DNA from: Diphasiastrum complanatum
Taxonomy: Eukaryota; Streptophyta; Lycopodiopsida; Lycopodiales; Lycopodiaceae
Assembly: GCA_029204225.1 (NCBI GenBank)
Contig: CM055108.1
Location: 5,953,599-6,017,598, forward strand
Length of the DNA stretch: 64,000 bases
Direction: 5' to 3'
The stretch's first letter is position 1. The number at the start of each line of letters is the position of its first letter. Of the stretch, positions 24,476 to 35,871 are shown piece after piece. Both the position numbers and the translations under genes were made by a program. A model generated the notes under the pieces. The model did not search any database, had not been told where the DNA came from, and saw only the letters and a program-made list of their open reading frames with translations.

Positions 24476-24976
24476 CTATACTTTCGCAATGACAAAGTAA
24501 CCTGAGGCACCTTCTTGGGCACCAGTCTATATCTTGTTTTGAAATTCTGATTCCAAAGTACGATAGTGAGTGAGCCTCTAAAAGCATTGACACTTTCAAT
24601 CAGGTAAAAAGACAAAGACGAATCCGCTTCTTCGATTAGGATGGAAATGAATTGGCGAATGCAAACTCCAAACGAGAACGAAAACGCAAACTTCAGATCA
24701 CTATCTCATTTCCTCGACCAAATTCCTGGACTCGGCCAAATTCCTGGGCTTGGTCAAACTTCCATAACTTTTTCGTTTGAGTTCCGAATTGAATGCTGTA
24801 AAAAGCAAAAGTACTCAATTTAATATGAATTACAAGTTTTGTCATTCTCAGTTTCACTCATCGTAAAACTCTGAGTTTAAGTGGGTGGAGAAGAGCATTT
24901 TACCAGCTTGTAAAATACCATTCGGAATAAATTTCAGACGGTGAATTCATAGTCCACCAGTCTTCACTAGTCATTA

Positions 24977-25453
24977 ATGAAGGATTACTATTATAGTCAA
25001 AATATTCAACTTCCACCTAATGATGAAATACAATTTGAAATTGTACGTTACAGCCTTGCATTTGACGAACAACCAAGTTCAATAAGCATTGATGACTGGT
25101 TAACTAAATTGGAAGTTTATTTCTGTCATTGCCATTATTCTGAAGAGGATAAAATTTATTTCGCTTCATTGTGCTTTCAAGGACAAGTTCGAGCATGGTG
25201 GGCTCAAGCACATCCAATCAGAAAGCTTTGGAGTAACTTCAAAATTGCTTGCATTGATAGTTTTACAAGATTCTACGTGAAATCATTCGAATCGCTCAAG
25301 CAAATTGGATCTGTACATCAATTCAATCAACAATTTTCGGCATTGGTTTCAAAGACAAAATTTGAGTATAGAAAATGTTTGGACTGCTATTTAAATTCTC
25401 TTCAAACTCCTATTAGAAATGTGCTTCAACCAACTATTTCTAGATCCGTTTAG
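24977..25453 (+). CDS. Retrotransposon gag-like ORF, first of two units
   Basis: An open frame of 158 residues starting MKDYYYSQNI. From about residue 35 it has the layout of a Gypsy-type gag domain: IDDWLTKLEVYF, KIYFASLCFQGQVRAWWAQ, KLWSNFKIACIDSF, and SVHQFNQQFSALVSKTKF, ending with LNSLQTPIRNVLQPT. The tryptophan pair and spacing fit PF03732-like gag proteins. It stops at a TAG at 25451-25453 followed by more gag-like sequence in the same direction. Whether the stop is natural or a mutation is unclear. No nucleocapsid or polymerase follows. Confidence 0.65.
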   Translation: MKDYYYSQNIQLPPNDEIQFEIVRYSLAFDEQPSSISIDDWLTKLEVYFCHCHYSEEDKIYFASLCFQGQVRAWWAQAHPIRKLWSNFKIACIDSFTRFYVKSFESLKQIGSVHQFNQQFSALVSKTKFEYRKCLDCYLNSLQTPIRNVLQPTISRSV

Positions 25454-25488
25454 ACAAACCGTTTTATGGAGTTACACGATATGATGGA

Positions 25489-26545
25489 TTGTGCCCTTGC
25501 TCTAGAGCACTTATCTACGAACCATATCAATGCATGGTGGAAAGTCTCTGCTCAACCAACAACTATTTTGAATACGTTAGTCCTACCTTTGATGGAAGCA
25601 TTCACTCCATTAATGTAGACAATTGGCTAGAAGATTTGGATTATAACTTCTACTCTAGTGGATGTATTGGTGACAGTAGTATGGTTTTCTTTGCTTCATC
25701 GGGTTCCAAGGACGTGTTCAGTCGACTTACTTCCTGAGAACTAGTTAGATTTCAAAATAGTTTGTAGACAGATCTTCAATCGAACCGACTTCATCCAATG
25801 GTGTTCTTTGAACCACATAACTACAGTTGTTGAGTACAATCGAGAATTTCAACATTGGGTCCCAGTATTCAATCATGGAAAAGTATATCTTGTACAATGC
25901 CATATATGTGGCTTACAACCTCAATATCGGAGCATTGTGGAAAACTATCTACAAACTACTTCTCTCCATCCTGAGTTTCGATTAAGAGGAACTATGGAAT
26001 ATGCTTTAAAGTACGAGCAACAAGAACAAAGGCTCAAGCTGGAAGTTTAAAGGAAAGAAGAACAATCCAAGTGGTTTGAGGAAATGAAGATGCGAATTCA
26101 GAAAGTGATTGTATACACTAAAGCATCAGTGGATCAATGACGAAAGTAGTTGAGCAAACTGATGATAATGAGTCATATGAGAAAAGCGACACCGAAACTC
26201 AAGTCCCAGATCCAGATACAGTTGCAGGGTCCAATTCAAGATTCAGATCAAGCTGCAACATTAGATGGTGAAAATCAGGATTTAGACGAAAGTCAAGATT
26301 CAGATCAGGATGTGAAGATAAATAAACATCCTTTCGAATTTCATTTCAACCATCAAAGTTTGGAACTTGACCTACATCAATGCCTTAATCTAGTCAATGA
26401 ACAAGCAACTATGGATCGTCAAATTGAGAATATTGCTATGCTCAAAGAAAGTCGATCAAGGCATTCACCAAACTTTCAGATTGAGGACTATATTGATGTG
26501 AAAAATGCGCTCAGAAAATGCAAATTCCAGCTAGAACTCTGGTGA
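25489..26545 (+). pseudogene. Second gag-like unit with acidic tail, frame-broken
   Basis: Three consecutive plus-strand open pieces. The first (25489-25737) has IHSINVDNWLEDLDYNFYSS and VFFASSGSKDVFSRL, which parallels IDDWLTKLEVYF and IYFASLCFQGQVRAWW of the unit before it. The second (25808-26050) has TTVVEYNREFQHWVPVF and IVENYLQTTSLHPEFRL, ending in a coiled KYEQQEQRLKLEV. The third (26150-26545) is acidic and Gln/Asp-rich (DQAATLDGENQDLDESQDSD) and ends at a TGA. Stops separate the pieces. Together with the previous ORF this looks like two gag domains in tandem. No protease, reverse transcriptase or integrase is present. Confidence 0.5.
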
Positions 26546-26559
26546 CAAACTGATAGAAA

Positions 26560-26960
26560 TCTCGAACGATTTGCGAACAGTTTCGCGAAACTCGAATTAT
26601 CTCTATTCGGGTATTATTCGTGTTGGATCAATCAGGCTCTATAACACAACGAAACGAAACGAGACAAAATCTAGACGAAAACGAAACGAAGCAAAGCGAA
26701 GCAAAGCAAAGTGAAGCGAAACTTAAACGAGCTCTGACATTGATTCATGCTGGGAGCATAGAGATCACGAAATGAAACGAACGAATTGAAATTAGACGAA
26801 AGAGAACACTTCACGAAAAGATCAATCAGGCTCTATAACGAGACGAAACAAAACAAGACGAAATGAAGTGAAGCGAAACGAAACTTAAGTGAGCTCTGAA
26901 ATTGATTTATGCTTATAGCAAAGTGATCGTGAAGCGAAGCGAAAACATTCGCAAACAAAA
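26560..26960. repeat. Degenerate CGAAA/GAAAC minisatellite with a ~190-bp repeat
   Basis: Units such as CGAAACGAAACGA, GAAGCAAAGC and GACGAAA recur irregularly. A larger block beginning ATCAATCAGGCTCTATAAC occurs near 26628 and again near 26820, followed both times by the CGAAAC array and GAGCTCTGA(A/C)ATTGATT. So a short array has itself been tandemly duplicated. Confidence 0.7.
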
Positions 26961-28337
26961 TCAGTTCGTCAGGTTTTCAGATATAATTGCTAGTCACTGC
27001 TGGCTATATCATTCCTACAATCCTTCAGAGGGTAGACGGACATTGCTGATCTACGTTAACAAATTAATATAGCATTCAACAATATCAAACCAAAGTGTGG
27101 AATCAAATAAACAAGTGAATCAGATACACGAATTGTAGCAAACAAAAATACATTCGAGATCATACAATCATACTAATTAAAATATGTGCATAACAGCTAC
27201 AATACTATCTATTGATCTTCTTGATTCTTCAAGCATTGTGCGACAGATCCACACAGTGCATTGGCGTGAGAGAAATACAGTTCTCTCACGAATAATGTCT
27301 CGCTTACTAGTGGACTTCTAGATCTACAGATCATCTACAAAATTGTCTCGCACACAGGCGGACATGTATTCTGTATTTTCATCTTTCTTGTCTTGCTTTT
27401 AGTATTATGCATCAAACAGAAAGTATATAGTTCGCGAACTTTCTCGTGTCGCGTCGTGTAACTTCCAGATTAGAAAGATTAAACATCTATAGCTAATTGT
27501 GAATTACAAGAGTGGTAGATTAGCCACGATCTAGAGTACTTCTGCTGATGTCATGATATCTGATCAAATATTTGTACCCCATGGTACTTGGCTGATCTTG
27601 TTGGCTGTTCATGGAGCAAGAATGATTTTGTGTCGCTAAACAATTTCGTGTCGTGTGTCGCAAAATTGTTTGCGAACAATTTCATTTCTTGTGTCTTTCC
27701 TGTCAAAAAAAGAGTGGAGGGCTAGCAAGGCTTTGGCACTAGAAACATTTTGTTTCTTTATATATGACACCGACATTCCATGGCTTGAAACTGAGTGGCT
27801 ATTTAAAGGATCCGATCTGCGAACCGATTCAGTTTGATTTTTGTATTTTTAGTACATCAGTGCTTTTCAAGACAATATAATATCCATTGTAAGCTTTGTA
27901 GGCCCAAAAGGAGCTATTAGCCTTAATAACAAGGCGGTTCTCTCTTTAGGCCCTCCAAAGTAGATAATAAGGATAATAGGCCAACAAGGGCCCAATGTAG
28001 TTAGAATAATACTTAACAAGGGCTAACTATCCCTCAACTTAGTTATGTTTAGTTAAGTAAGAGCATTGTCTATAACTAGGCAAGAGACATCAAACTATGG
28101 ATCTTTTGGCTCATTTGCAAGTGAGAGCTTCTTGCTTCCCCCTTGTGAATATGAGCTATGGGGATTTCCTTTGCTAGGTCTCATGTGCCTTATCGAATCC
28201 ATGCTCATCCACATTGCTTTGTACTCTTTCTTTCATTTCTATTGTGATTCTATGGATATGCTATCTTGAATGCTTTGTACTTTTCTTGCTCTTAGCATTA
28301 CTTCCATTGTAATTACTATTTGCTTAGATTTGGCACA
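26961..28337. other. Unassigned AT-rich DNA, probably LTR debris
   Basis: No gene is seen. Sequence such as TTTCGTGTCGTGTGTCGCAAAATTG near 27640 echoes the CGAAA array on the opposite strand. 27850-28050 has AGGCCCAAAAGG and AGGCCCTCCAAAG motifs with no clear element structure. Confidence 0.4.
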
Positions 28338-29083
28338 TGACAGGCGCAATAGTTAGCAGCAGAAACATTCAGGAAGAATCATTCATACAAATGCGCAATA
28401 GAAAACTTCAGCTTGGTTGAGCGTAATAATGCTGGCTACATAAAACTCTAATTGATAGTCTATTATAGTTGATTACAAAATATCTACTTGTAAAATATGT
28501 GTTTGTTAAATATCCATTTAGTATTTATTACAACAGCCTTAGAGCAATAATTGTATGTACAATAGTAGGTGAACTGCCATAAAGACTTTTGAGAGTTTAT
28601 TTGGATCGATTTTTTCGTGATGGAAAGAGTCGACAAAGGTCGGTTGATGAGGAATTCGGATAAGTCGACGAAGTCGAACATGTCGATGAAGTCGATTTGA
28701 TGGAGTTAGTGTTGAAATGTCGATGTCGAGTAAGTCGAGTACGTCGATGTCGAGCAAGTCAATTTTTGGACATATGGTCATATGTATATACATGAGAAAT
28801 CGATGACTTCATTGTCGGGTAAGTCGATGTTGTAGATATATATTAGACGAGCATATACAGGAGGAAGTCATTGTCGATGAAGTTGATAATTTCGATGTCA
28901 AGCACTTCGATGAAGTCATAGTTGATGGAGTCAGTTTGTCAACCCCGAAGTGCGAAAATGGTGCGAAAAGTGCGAAAGTGTGAAAAATGCGAAGGTCCGA
29001 CAAAAAGTAGTCGGAGTTCGGCTGTTTTCAGAATTCTCATTACTTAGATGATTTTAAGACTGAGCATGGGAAAAAATCTAACA
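28338..29083 (-). repeat. 3' LTR of a minus-strand Copia, with internal TCGA array
   Basis: On the minus strand the right end is a polypurine tract TTAAGGGGGAG (29094-29084) followed by TGTTAGATTTTTTCCC, the canonical start of a 3' LTR. A plausible CA end lies at 28338 (plus TGACAGGCGC), giving about 746 bp. The part at about 28605-28990 is a degenerate GTCGATGA/AGTCGA minisatellite. The inner boundary is uncertain by tens of bases. Confidence 0.65.
28605..28990. repeat. GTCGA(T/A)-rich minisatellite inside the Copia LTR
   Basis: GTCGATGAAGTCGA, GTCGAGTAAGTCGA and GTCGATGTCGA variants repeat over about 380 bp, with TGCGAAAAGTGCGAAAGTG repeats at the end. Unit length is irregular (6-15 bp). 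Confidence 0.75.
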
Positions 29084-29500
29084 CTCCCCCTTAATGTATA
29101 TCCGGAAAAAACTTTGATCTTCAGATTTAACATATCGTGAAATCTGAGATGTTGCTCCTTCGATAGAGCCTTCATGAAGGAATCTGCTGCCATGAAATTT
29201 GTCCTGTAGAAAACTATTGCTACTTCCTTGGTTTGCACCTTTTTTCTAAGGTAGTCATACCTGATTTCGATATGTTTGCTTCGAGAATGAAATCTCGGAT
29301 TTAAAAATAGTGCTATTGTGCTTTGATTGTCACAATAAATAGTCGTTGGATGTGACTAAGCAAGGTTGGTATCTGCAAGCAGGTGCTTTAGACATATCGC
29401 CTCCTTGTGGTAGCATTCATGGCAGCTATGTATTCAGATTCTGTTGATGATAATGTCGTTGAGGTCTGCTTTCGGCTGTTCCAAGTGATTGGGCCTTGGT
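29084..29500 (-). pseudogene. Copia RNase H tail
   Basis: Minus-strand sequence encodes the end of a Copia polyprotein: IYCDNQSTIALFLNPRFHSRSKHIEIRY in broken form, then TNFMAADSFMKALSKEQHLRFHDMLNLK (29238-29120 region) just before the polypurine tract. The rest of reverse transcriptase is absent past about 29500. It resembles the tail of the Copia ending at 54044 (ALSKEHHLRFNDMLNMK), so the two are related. Confidence 0.75.
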
Positions 29501-29789
29501 TGTGGATGATGAACTACCAAATGCTACATTTTTTATGTGGAAACAGTACCTAAATGGGCAACAGATATTGTTGAGTATTTGATGATGGTTCAACCCAATG
29601 AATCATTTTCCAAAGTTCAACAACAAAAAATGATCGTAAAAGCATAACCTTATCAATCGCAGACTAGTTGTATCGAGGAGAAGCCGATGATATTCTTCGA
29701 AGATGTATTTAGCCACACAAAGTACCTGATGTAACCATGTTATTACATGTCATTTTGCAGCTTATCTTACTGTTTGCAAGTTTTTGCAA

Positions 29790-30330
29790 TCAAGATGTTG
29801 ATGGCCTTCAATTACAGAAAAATACATTCAATCTTGTGATGTTTGTCAACATGCACATCAACCAACAAAGCAGAATTATGAACCATTGCATTTAGTATTA
29901 GCACAAGTACCATTTGAGAAGTGGGGACTTGATTATGTTGGTCCAATACATCCGACAACACAAGGTACTCAAGCGTGAGACATCATTGTAGCGACAGATT
30001 ATATGACCAAATAGATTGAAGCAAGAGTTGTGTGGGTTGTTGAGACGAAATCCCTCGCAAAGTTTTTATACGAGAATATCATTGTCTGATTTGCATGCCC
30101 TGTTGAGATCATGAGCGATCATGATATCCATTTTGTCAATGAAATGCCCATCAAGTGCTTAATGGAAGAATTTTTTGTGATCCATCAGTTTAGTACACCA
30201 TACTATTCGAGGGGTAATGGACAAGCAAAATCTTTTAATAAGATTCTATGTAGTATTATGACAAAAACAATTGAGGCAAGTCGATTGGATTGGGAACACA
30301 AGTTACATGTTGCATTATGGACATTTTGAA
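29790..30330 (+). pseudogene. Gypsy integrase relic
   Basis: Plus-strand pieces of a Gypsy integrase: SCDVCQHAHQPTKQNYEPLH (HHCC-type end), VPFEKWGLDYVGPIHP (first catalytic Asp), IIVATDYMTK, KFLYENIIV, IMSDHDIHFVNE (second Asp), FSTPYYSRGNGQAKSFNKI (the catalytic Glu position reads Lys), and WEHKLHVALWTF. Stops occur at several points. It is the same type as the minus-strand integrase at 38342-38938. Polymerase upstream and LTR downstream are not identified. Confidence 0.8.
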
Positions 30331-30812
30331 TAACTTAAAAAGTTATGCAATATGTAGGCGAGAGGTGGAGCTAGGCAAGAGTTCAATCCGTCAAGGTCAG
30401 GAACCTTCGTCAATATTTTTGGAACCTATTTTCATAGTACTGAAGAGGCCTATCAAAAAAGAAATTCAAAACTGACCTGCCAAAATAGCATTTTGTCTAA
30501 TAGACCCTCCAAATTAGCCTATATAAGGGCCATTTCGATTCATTTCTCACCAATGCTAGCGGAGCTTTTGCAATTTTTTTTCATGACCAAACTTTTCAAA
30601 ACAATTTCATAAAACTACCTACAAGCCTTCTAATATGCACTCTACTCACTTTTACGTTCCTACAATCATGTCTTTGACTGAATTTGATACCTTTGCCTCT
30701 CTACTTCACTTATCAAGAGGGATGTTCCTGTAGAACATGACATTTTGGCTCTTGCTGTTGGGATCCATAAGGTTTGCGCATCTCCCTAAGGAATCCTCGG
30801 TGCATGCAACTA
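30331..30812. other. No recognised feature
   Basis: AT-rich DNA following the integrase relic. It could be the 3' end of that Gypsy element, but I see no LTR ends or purine tract. Confidence 0.4.
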
Positions 30813-31390
30813 CGTCTGTCGGATTCAGACTGACTTCAATAGTTCGAAGTTTGGCCTACTTGATCACAGCTTCGAAGTCACTGGATCGATACAATCGATT
30901 CCATAGCCATGCACGAATTAACTTGGTTTTAGATTTAGCTTTGCGGAAGCGTATCAGGTGCGAAAATTAGAGCGACAAATCGACACAGGCTATCAGTCAT
31001 ACAAGACAATTTAATCTAGGAATAAGTTTATCTGCTAGCACGAATCGATCTAAATATGAATAAAATGAGCATTCAATCATAGTATGCACGACCTAGATTA
31101 CTAGAACATGGATTATTCGTGAATAGATATAGTTTGAATGCAGTCAGAATCATGTTCTTTCTGAAACAATATTCCGTAATAACAGAGAGAAGGAACAAAA
31201 CAATTGCGCTCTGGATGTTCAATTGATCTACTACAATGTTTGTTTAGCTGCAACTGATAAGTTTTTGGATATATACACACGACTAACAAATTAAAAGAAT
31301 GTTTAATTTGTACTTTACAATTAGGACTGAGGCACTACGTGCTATTGGCAGTCGCCATCGAACAATATCTGATTCTGTTAGAGGTTCTAT
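30813..31390 (-). repeat. LTR-like dispersed repeat, copy 2
   Basis: Near-identical in large part to 15600-16108, in the same orientation, with an extra segment of about 80 bp (ATCACAGCTTCGAAGTCACT onward) that copy 1 lacks. It ends at GAGGTTCTAT, after which the large CGAATTTTT array begins. Confidence 0.7.
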
Positions 31391-33123
31391 TTTTAGAAAC
31401 TCGAGACACGAATTTTTGGAGACTCGAGACACGAATTTTTGAAGACTCAAATTTTTCTAGAGCCAAATTTTTCTAAACGAATTTTTGGAGACTCAAAATT
31501 TTCGAGACTCAATTTTTGCAGACTCGAATATATGGAGACACGAATTTCTCTAAACTCGAATTTTTAGAGACACGAATTTTTGAAGACTTGAGACTCGAAT
31601 TTTCGAGATACTTTGGAGACAAATTTTTGGAGACTACAAATTTTCGAGACTCAATTTTTGGAAACTCGAATTTTGTAGACTCCAAATTTTCGAGACTTGA
31701 ATTTCGAAACAATTTTTGGAGACACCAACTTTTGGAGACTCCAAATTTTCGAGACTCAATTTTTGGAGAGACAAATTTTTGGAGACTAAATTTTTGAAGA
31801 CACGAATTTTTGGAGACTCGAAATTTTTGAGACCGACTCAATTTTTTGTAGTAAAGACTCAAATTAATTCATATGATTGAATTTTTCCAATTACTCGAAT
31901 TTTCCAATACTTAAATTTTTCAAATCAGTTGAATGCAATGTATTAATTTTTTTGGAACATCTCGAATTTTTTTCAAAGACTAAAAGTTTCGGAAGGATCG
32001 AACTGTCAACTCGAATTTTTTCAAAGGATCGAAGGACCCTTTGTATTGTCAAGTCAAAGTTTTCAGAAGACTCGAATTTTTCCGAAGACTCAATTTTTCG
32101 AAAGACTCGATTTTTTAATGAGACTCGAATTTTCCAAGGGATCGAATTTTTTTGAGGCTCAAATTTTTTCAAAGACTCGAGATCGGCCATCATCCAAATC
32201 ATCGACCGTCACCTAGATCGGCCGCCATTGCCTGTCAACTATAGATATATTACACACATTTATAAAATCTACTTGCATGATGTTGCAACATTCTGCTATT
32301 ATACCTCATACTAATCAAATAGGTATAAAATGGCTTAGTTATCATGTAATGTAAAGAAGCAAGCTAAATCTATTCCTACCTACGCATGTAGCACACATAG
32401 ATGACATTGATTTAGAGACTATTATCACATTGATAATGAAGACTCGAATTTTTCGAGACTCAAAAGTCCAATTTTTTGAGAGTCAAATTTTGGAGACACG
32501 AATTTTGGAGACTTGATTTTTGGAGACACGAGACTCGAAATTTTGTAGACACGAATTTTTGGAAACTCAATTTTTCTAGAGTCGAATTTATCTAAACACG
32601 AATTTTTGGAGAGTCCAAATTTTCGAAACCCAATTTTTGGAGACACGAATTATTGAAGACTCAAAATTTACGACTCTATTTTTGCAAACTCGAAATTTTG
32701 GAGACGCGAATTTTTGGAGACTCGAGACACGAATTTTTGGAGACTTGAGACACAAATTTTTGAAGACATGAGACTCTAATTTTTCTAGAGTCAAATTTTT
32801 CTAAACACGATTTTTTGGATTTTTGAAGTTTTCGAGACTCAATTTTTGCAGACTCGAATATTTAATGACTCAAATTTTCAAACACTCAAATTTTTCAAAT
32901 TACTTGAATTTTTGCAATGGATTAATTTTTTTGGAACATCTCGAATTTTTTCCAAAGACTAAAAGTTTTCGGAAGGATCGAACTGTCAACTAGAATTTTT
33001 TCAAAGGATCAAAGGACCCTTTGTATTGTCAAGTCAAAGTTTTCAAAAGTCTCAAATTTTTTCGAAGACTCGAGATCGGCCATCATCCAAAACATCGACC
33101 GTCACCTAGATCGGCCGCCATTG
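31391..33123. repeat. Expanded GACTCGAATTTTTGGAGAC minisatellite
   Basis: Dense imperfect units of about 19-20 bp (GACACGAATTTTTGGA, GACTCAATTTTTGGA, GACTCGAATTTTTCGAA) cover nearly all of 31391-32180 and 32430-32880, with looser related sequence to about 33080. It abuts LTR-like copy 2 at the point where copy 1 has a short 18-bp-unit array. All open frames here (Ser/Lys/Phe/Glu-rich) are repeat translations. Confidence 0.85.
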
Positions 33124-33151
33124 CCCGTCAACGACAGGAACTCACAACTAG

Positions 33152-33182
<31 letters not shown>

Positions 33183-33363
33183 TACAAACATTTATAAAAA
33201 CTAGTTGCATGATCTTGCAACATTATTCTATTATACCTCATACTAATCAAATAGGCATAAAAATGTCTTAGTGATCATGTGATGTAAAGAAGCAAGCTAA
33301 ATCTATTCCTACCTACGCATGTAGCACACAAAGATGACATTGATTTAGAGACTATTATCATTT
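31900..33363. repeat. Large tandem duplication, period about 0.9-1.0 kb
   Basis: A composite block occurs twice. The first copy has GGAACATCTCGAATTTTTT near 31955, AAGGACCCTTTGTATTGTC near 32032, GAGATCGGCCATCATCCAAA near 32180, and an AT-rich stretch 32243-32433. The second has the same landmarks near 32933, 33010, 33070 and 33172-33363. The AT-rich stretches share GCAAGCTAAATCTATTCCTA and GACATTGATTTAGAGACTAT. The minisatellite is thus nested in a larger tandem repeat. Confidence 0.8.
33155..33182. repeat. (AT)n microsatellite
   Basis: A run of TA units in the second copy of the large duplication, at a point where the first copy has only a short ATATAT. It is a copy-specific expansion. Confidence 0.9.
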
Positions 33364-35863
33364 GAATAAACCCTAAACCCTCTATTTTATAATTTGAATC
33401 TTTGTTTGGTTTGGGATAAGTGAAGTGCCAAACATGACCAAGAGCGTGTACTAAGCTTGATTGACGTACAAGCTTGACGTACAGAGAAAGGGAGAGGTAA
33501 AGTTATCTTAGAATTCAATGAATGTGGATGATATTCATGACATAAACACTTAGATATTTTGTTGATAAACTTTGGAGTTTGAATGTGCTCAATTCGCTAC
33601 ACGCTGAAGTATTACATAACACTCAGCCTTGTCTTGGCAACACAGTTATTGATTAGCGCTTGTGTTCATTGCAGCTTCTTAACTAAACTAAACATAACAG
33701 AGTTTGCCCACGGGGGTTTATCCAACAATAATTTACTCCATTAAACCAAAAGTGCTCTTATTTATCATATCCTAGAACAATTATAAGTATCAATGTCACA
33801 TTTCAAATCCAAAACAACCTTGATAACAAATAAAAATCTGAAATCCAAGAAAATGCAATGTGTTCGTGAAATCCAGGAAGTAATGAGCACAATACTATAT
33901 TAAACCACAAGGGTCTTCGTTTTCTACAACCATAGTATGTCGCAACTGAAAGATGGATTTGAATGAAGGGCAAACCATTGCAACTTTAATGCAATCGTCT
34001 GGGTTTGAAGAGATATTCCGAATGTTCGGGATCATATTTACAATACAAATGCCTCAGAGCGTATTTGGATATATATCAGCACTAAAACTCAGAGTGGTGC
34101 ATGACAAACTCTCATCATCGGCAATCAATTTGATTTGATTTTGAAACATCATCATTTAACTTCAATTAAAGAACATCAACATTAACCCACACACAACAAG
34201 TGAAGCTAAAATTGTGGTACAAGACTAAAAGCACACAATTAAAATCATGGCTTCAATGCAATCATTTTTGTATCCAAACATGTGCGAAAATATTCAGGAT
34301 ATCACTTGTAAAATAACTGCCTCAGAGAGTGTAGGATGTGCACAGCACTGAACCTCAGAACGCCAATTTTCTCATCTTTAACAATCTGCTTGCTTCACCT
34401 CAAAATGAGATGATACACTTACTTCAGTTATCGAACATCAACCCACACCAAACAAAGCCTATTCTATGAGTGAAGCCGGATTGTGGGTATTCAAAATTAA
34501 TTTTGCCTCTATCAAGATGCAAATCCTCGTTCTCAACGAAGTCTTGAATAAGTAGGAGGGAGGTGTTAGCAGCTCAGCATGCATGGAAGTAAGAAATAAA
34601 ATAGACAGCACGATTCTGGAGTATAACAGAAGCAGTTTAAAGGCGTGTACATCAAGACCATTGTACAGATTACCATACACAAATTTCTCGTCTGAGTCTG
34701 CTGACCAAGAACATCAGATAAGCAATATGTTTGGGTAGAATCAATAAGAAAATATGAATGCAACCGCTAAGTTCTGCAGATTCTTGCCTCAATAAATATA
34801 TATAGTGCACTTAAACTGCAAAGGTGTTAACATTAGCAAACTTCCTCCTATCACAACCCTAAGCGAGTGAAACATCTCCCTCATTGCAAAACTCTTCTCA
34901 TCAGAGTTCAGGTAGAGCTAATAAATGGTAATCATTAGGAGGCTTGCAGACGTGTTGGGAGTGAAAGTTATCGAAGTTAAAAACACAGTCTATCAGCATG
35001 ACACGAAAGCAAGACTTTGTACTGGAAATAGAGACACGATCAGTAAAACATTGTAACGTCTAAAATAAAACTCAGAGAAAAATGCTTTCTACAGAATTTA
35101 CGAACCTACAACCAAAAAAATTGATAAAACAGGAGAAAACAAATAGTTTCAAAGGCAAAATAAAAAAAGCAGTGATGACCTATTTCGTTCAAAACCGCAT
35201 ATAAATGATATACGGAACCACATAATAAAAAAGAAGGCGTAAGGCAATAATAATGTTGTTGTAGCTAGTCAAGTACGATGGAAGACGAAGACTCAACTGA
35301 ACTCAAATATGCAACTCAAACCCTTCATTGGAATACAGAAAACATTTACAAGAACACGAGTGAATCCATCTGAACAAATAAGATCGATGATAAATTGCAA
35401 CAAAATGGGCAGAAAAGTCCTCCTAAATACGAACCAATTAGACAAACTGAAGTAAAAACTAAGGAAGACAAAACAGGAACAAGTGCTCATTAAAGAAAGT
35501 GTAACGTTTCTAGGAATGTCAGAGACTCTTCAGCAGGCATCACCACAAGAGAGCAAAGCCGCTGCGCAAACAAAGATCGAGGCCATCGCTCTTGATGAGC
35601 ACAACAGAAACTCAAAACACACGGAGCCGTTTCTGTTTGCCGCTGCCCCATCAATTGAACTTAAGGTACTAAATCAGAACAAACACTTCTTGGCTTATCA
35701 TCAGTATAGATGCAGAAATATGTCTCAAGGAATGGGACGAATGAATGCTCCATCTGCAAACCATTTGAGCAAGATCGTAGCGATTGCATGTAAATGAATT
35801 GTGTATGCATATTAAACGGCAAACAACGATAGCAAGCCGATTGATGAAGAAGCATTTTAGGGC
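33364..35863. other. AT-rich intergenic DNA, no gene supported
   Basis: About 2.5 kb without coding signal on either strand. A plus open stretch at 35483-35797 (MSETLQQASPQESKAAAQ) and the opposite strand have slightly better codon structure but match nothing I recognise. The region could be introns or untranslated parts of a minus-strand gene starting near 35860. Confidence 0.4.
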
Positions 35864-35871
35864 TAGGGTTT
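35864..35871 (-). promoter_or_regulatory. Telo-box motif, possible 5' region of a minus gene
   Basis: The minus strand reads AAACCCTA within CCTAAACCCTAGCCCTAAA. Telo-boxes are common in the 5' regions of plant genes active in dividing cells. A minus-strand ATG lies about 15 bp downstream (near 35852), but no recognisable protein follows, so this is only a hint. Confidence 0.35.

Larger units (their letters stand above)
23241..24960. other. Unassigned DNA with short palindromes
   Basis: No gene is supported. Features seen: paired TTTTACC...GGTAAAA motifs at about 23668-23830, a perfect 11-bp hairpin at 24446-24475, and a short repeat of AATTCCTGG-[A/G]CT near 24720-24755. A minus-strand open stretch at 24337-24125 has hydrophobic runs but matches nothing I know. 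Confidence 0.4.

Noticed and set aside
31509-32794. Several Lys/Ser/Phe-rich open frames on both strands
   Set aside because: They are translations of the CGAATTTTT minisatellite; the same motif appears in every frame.
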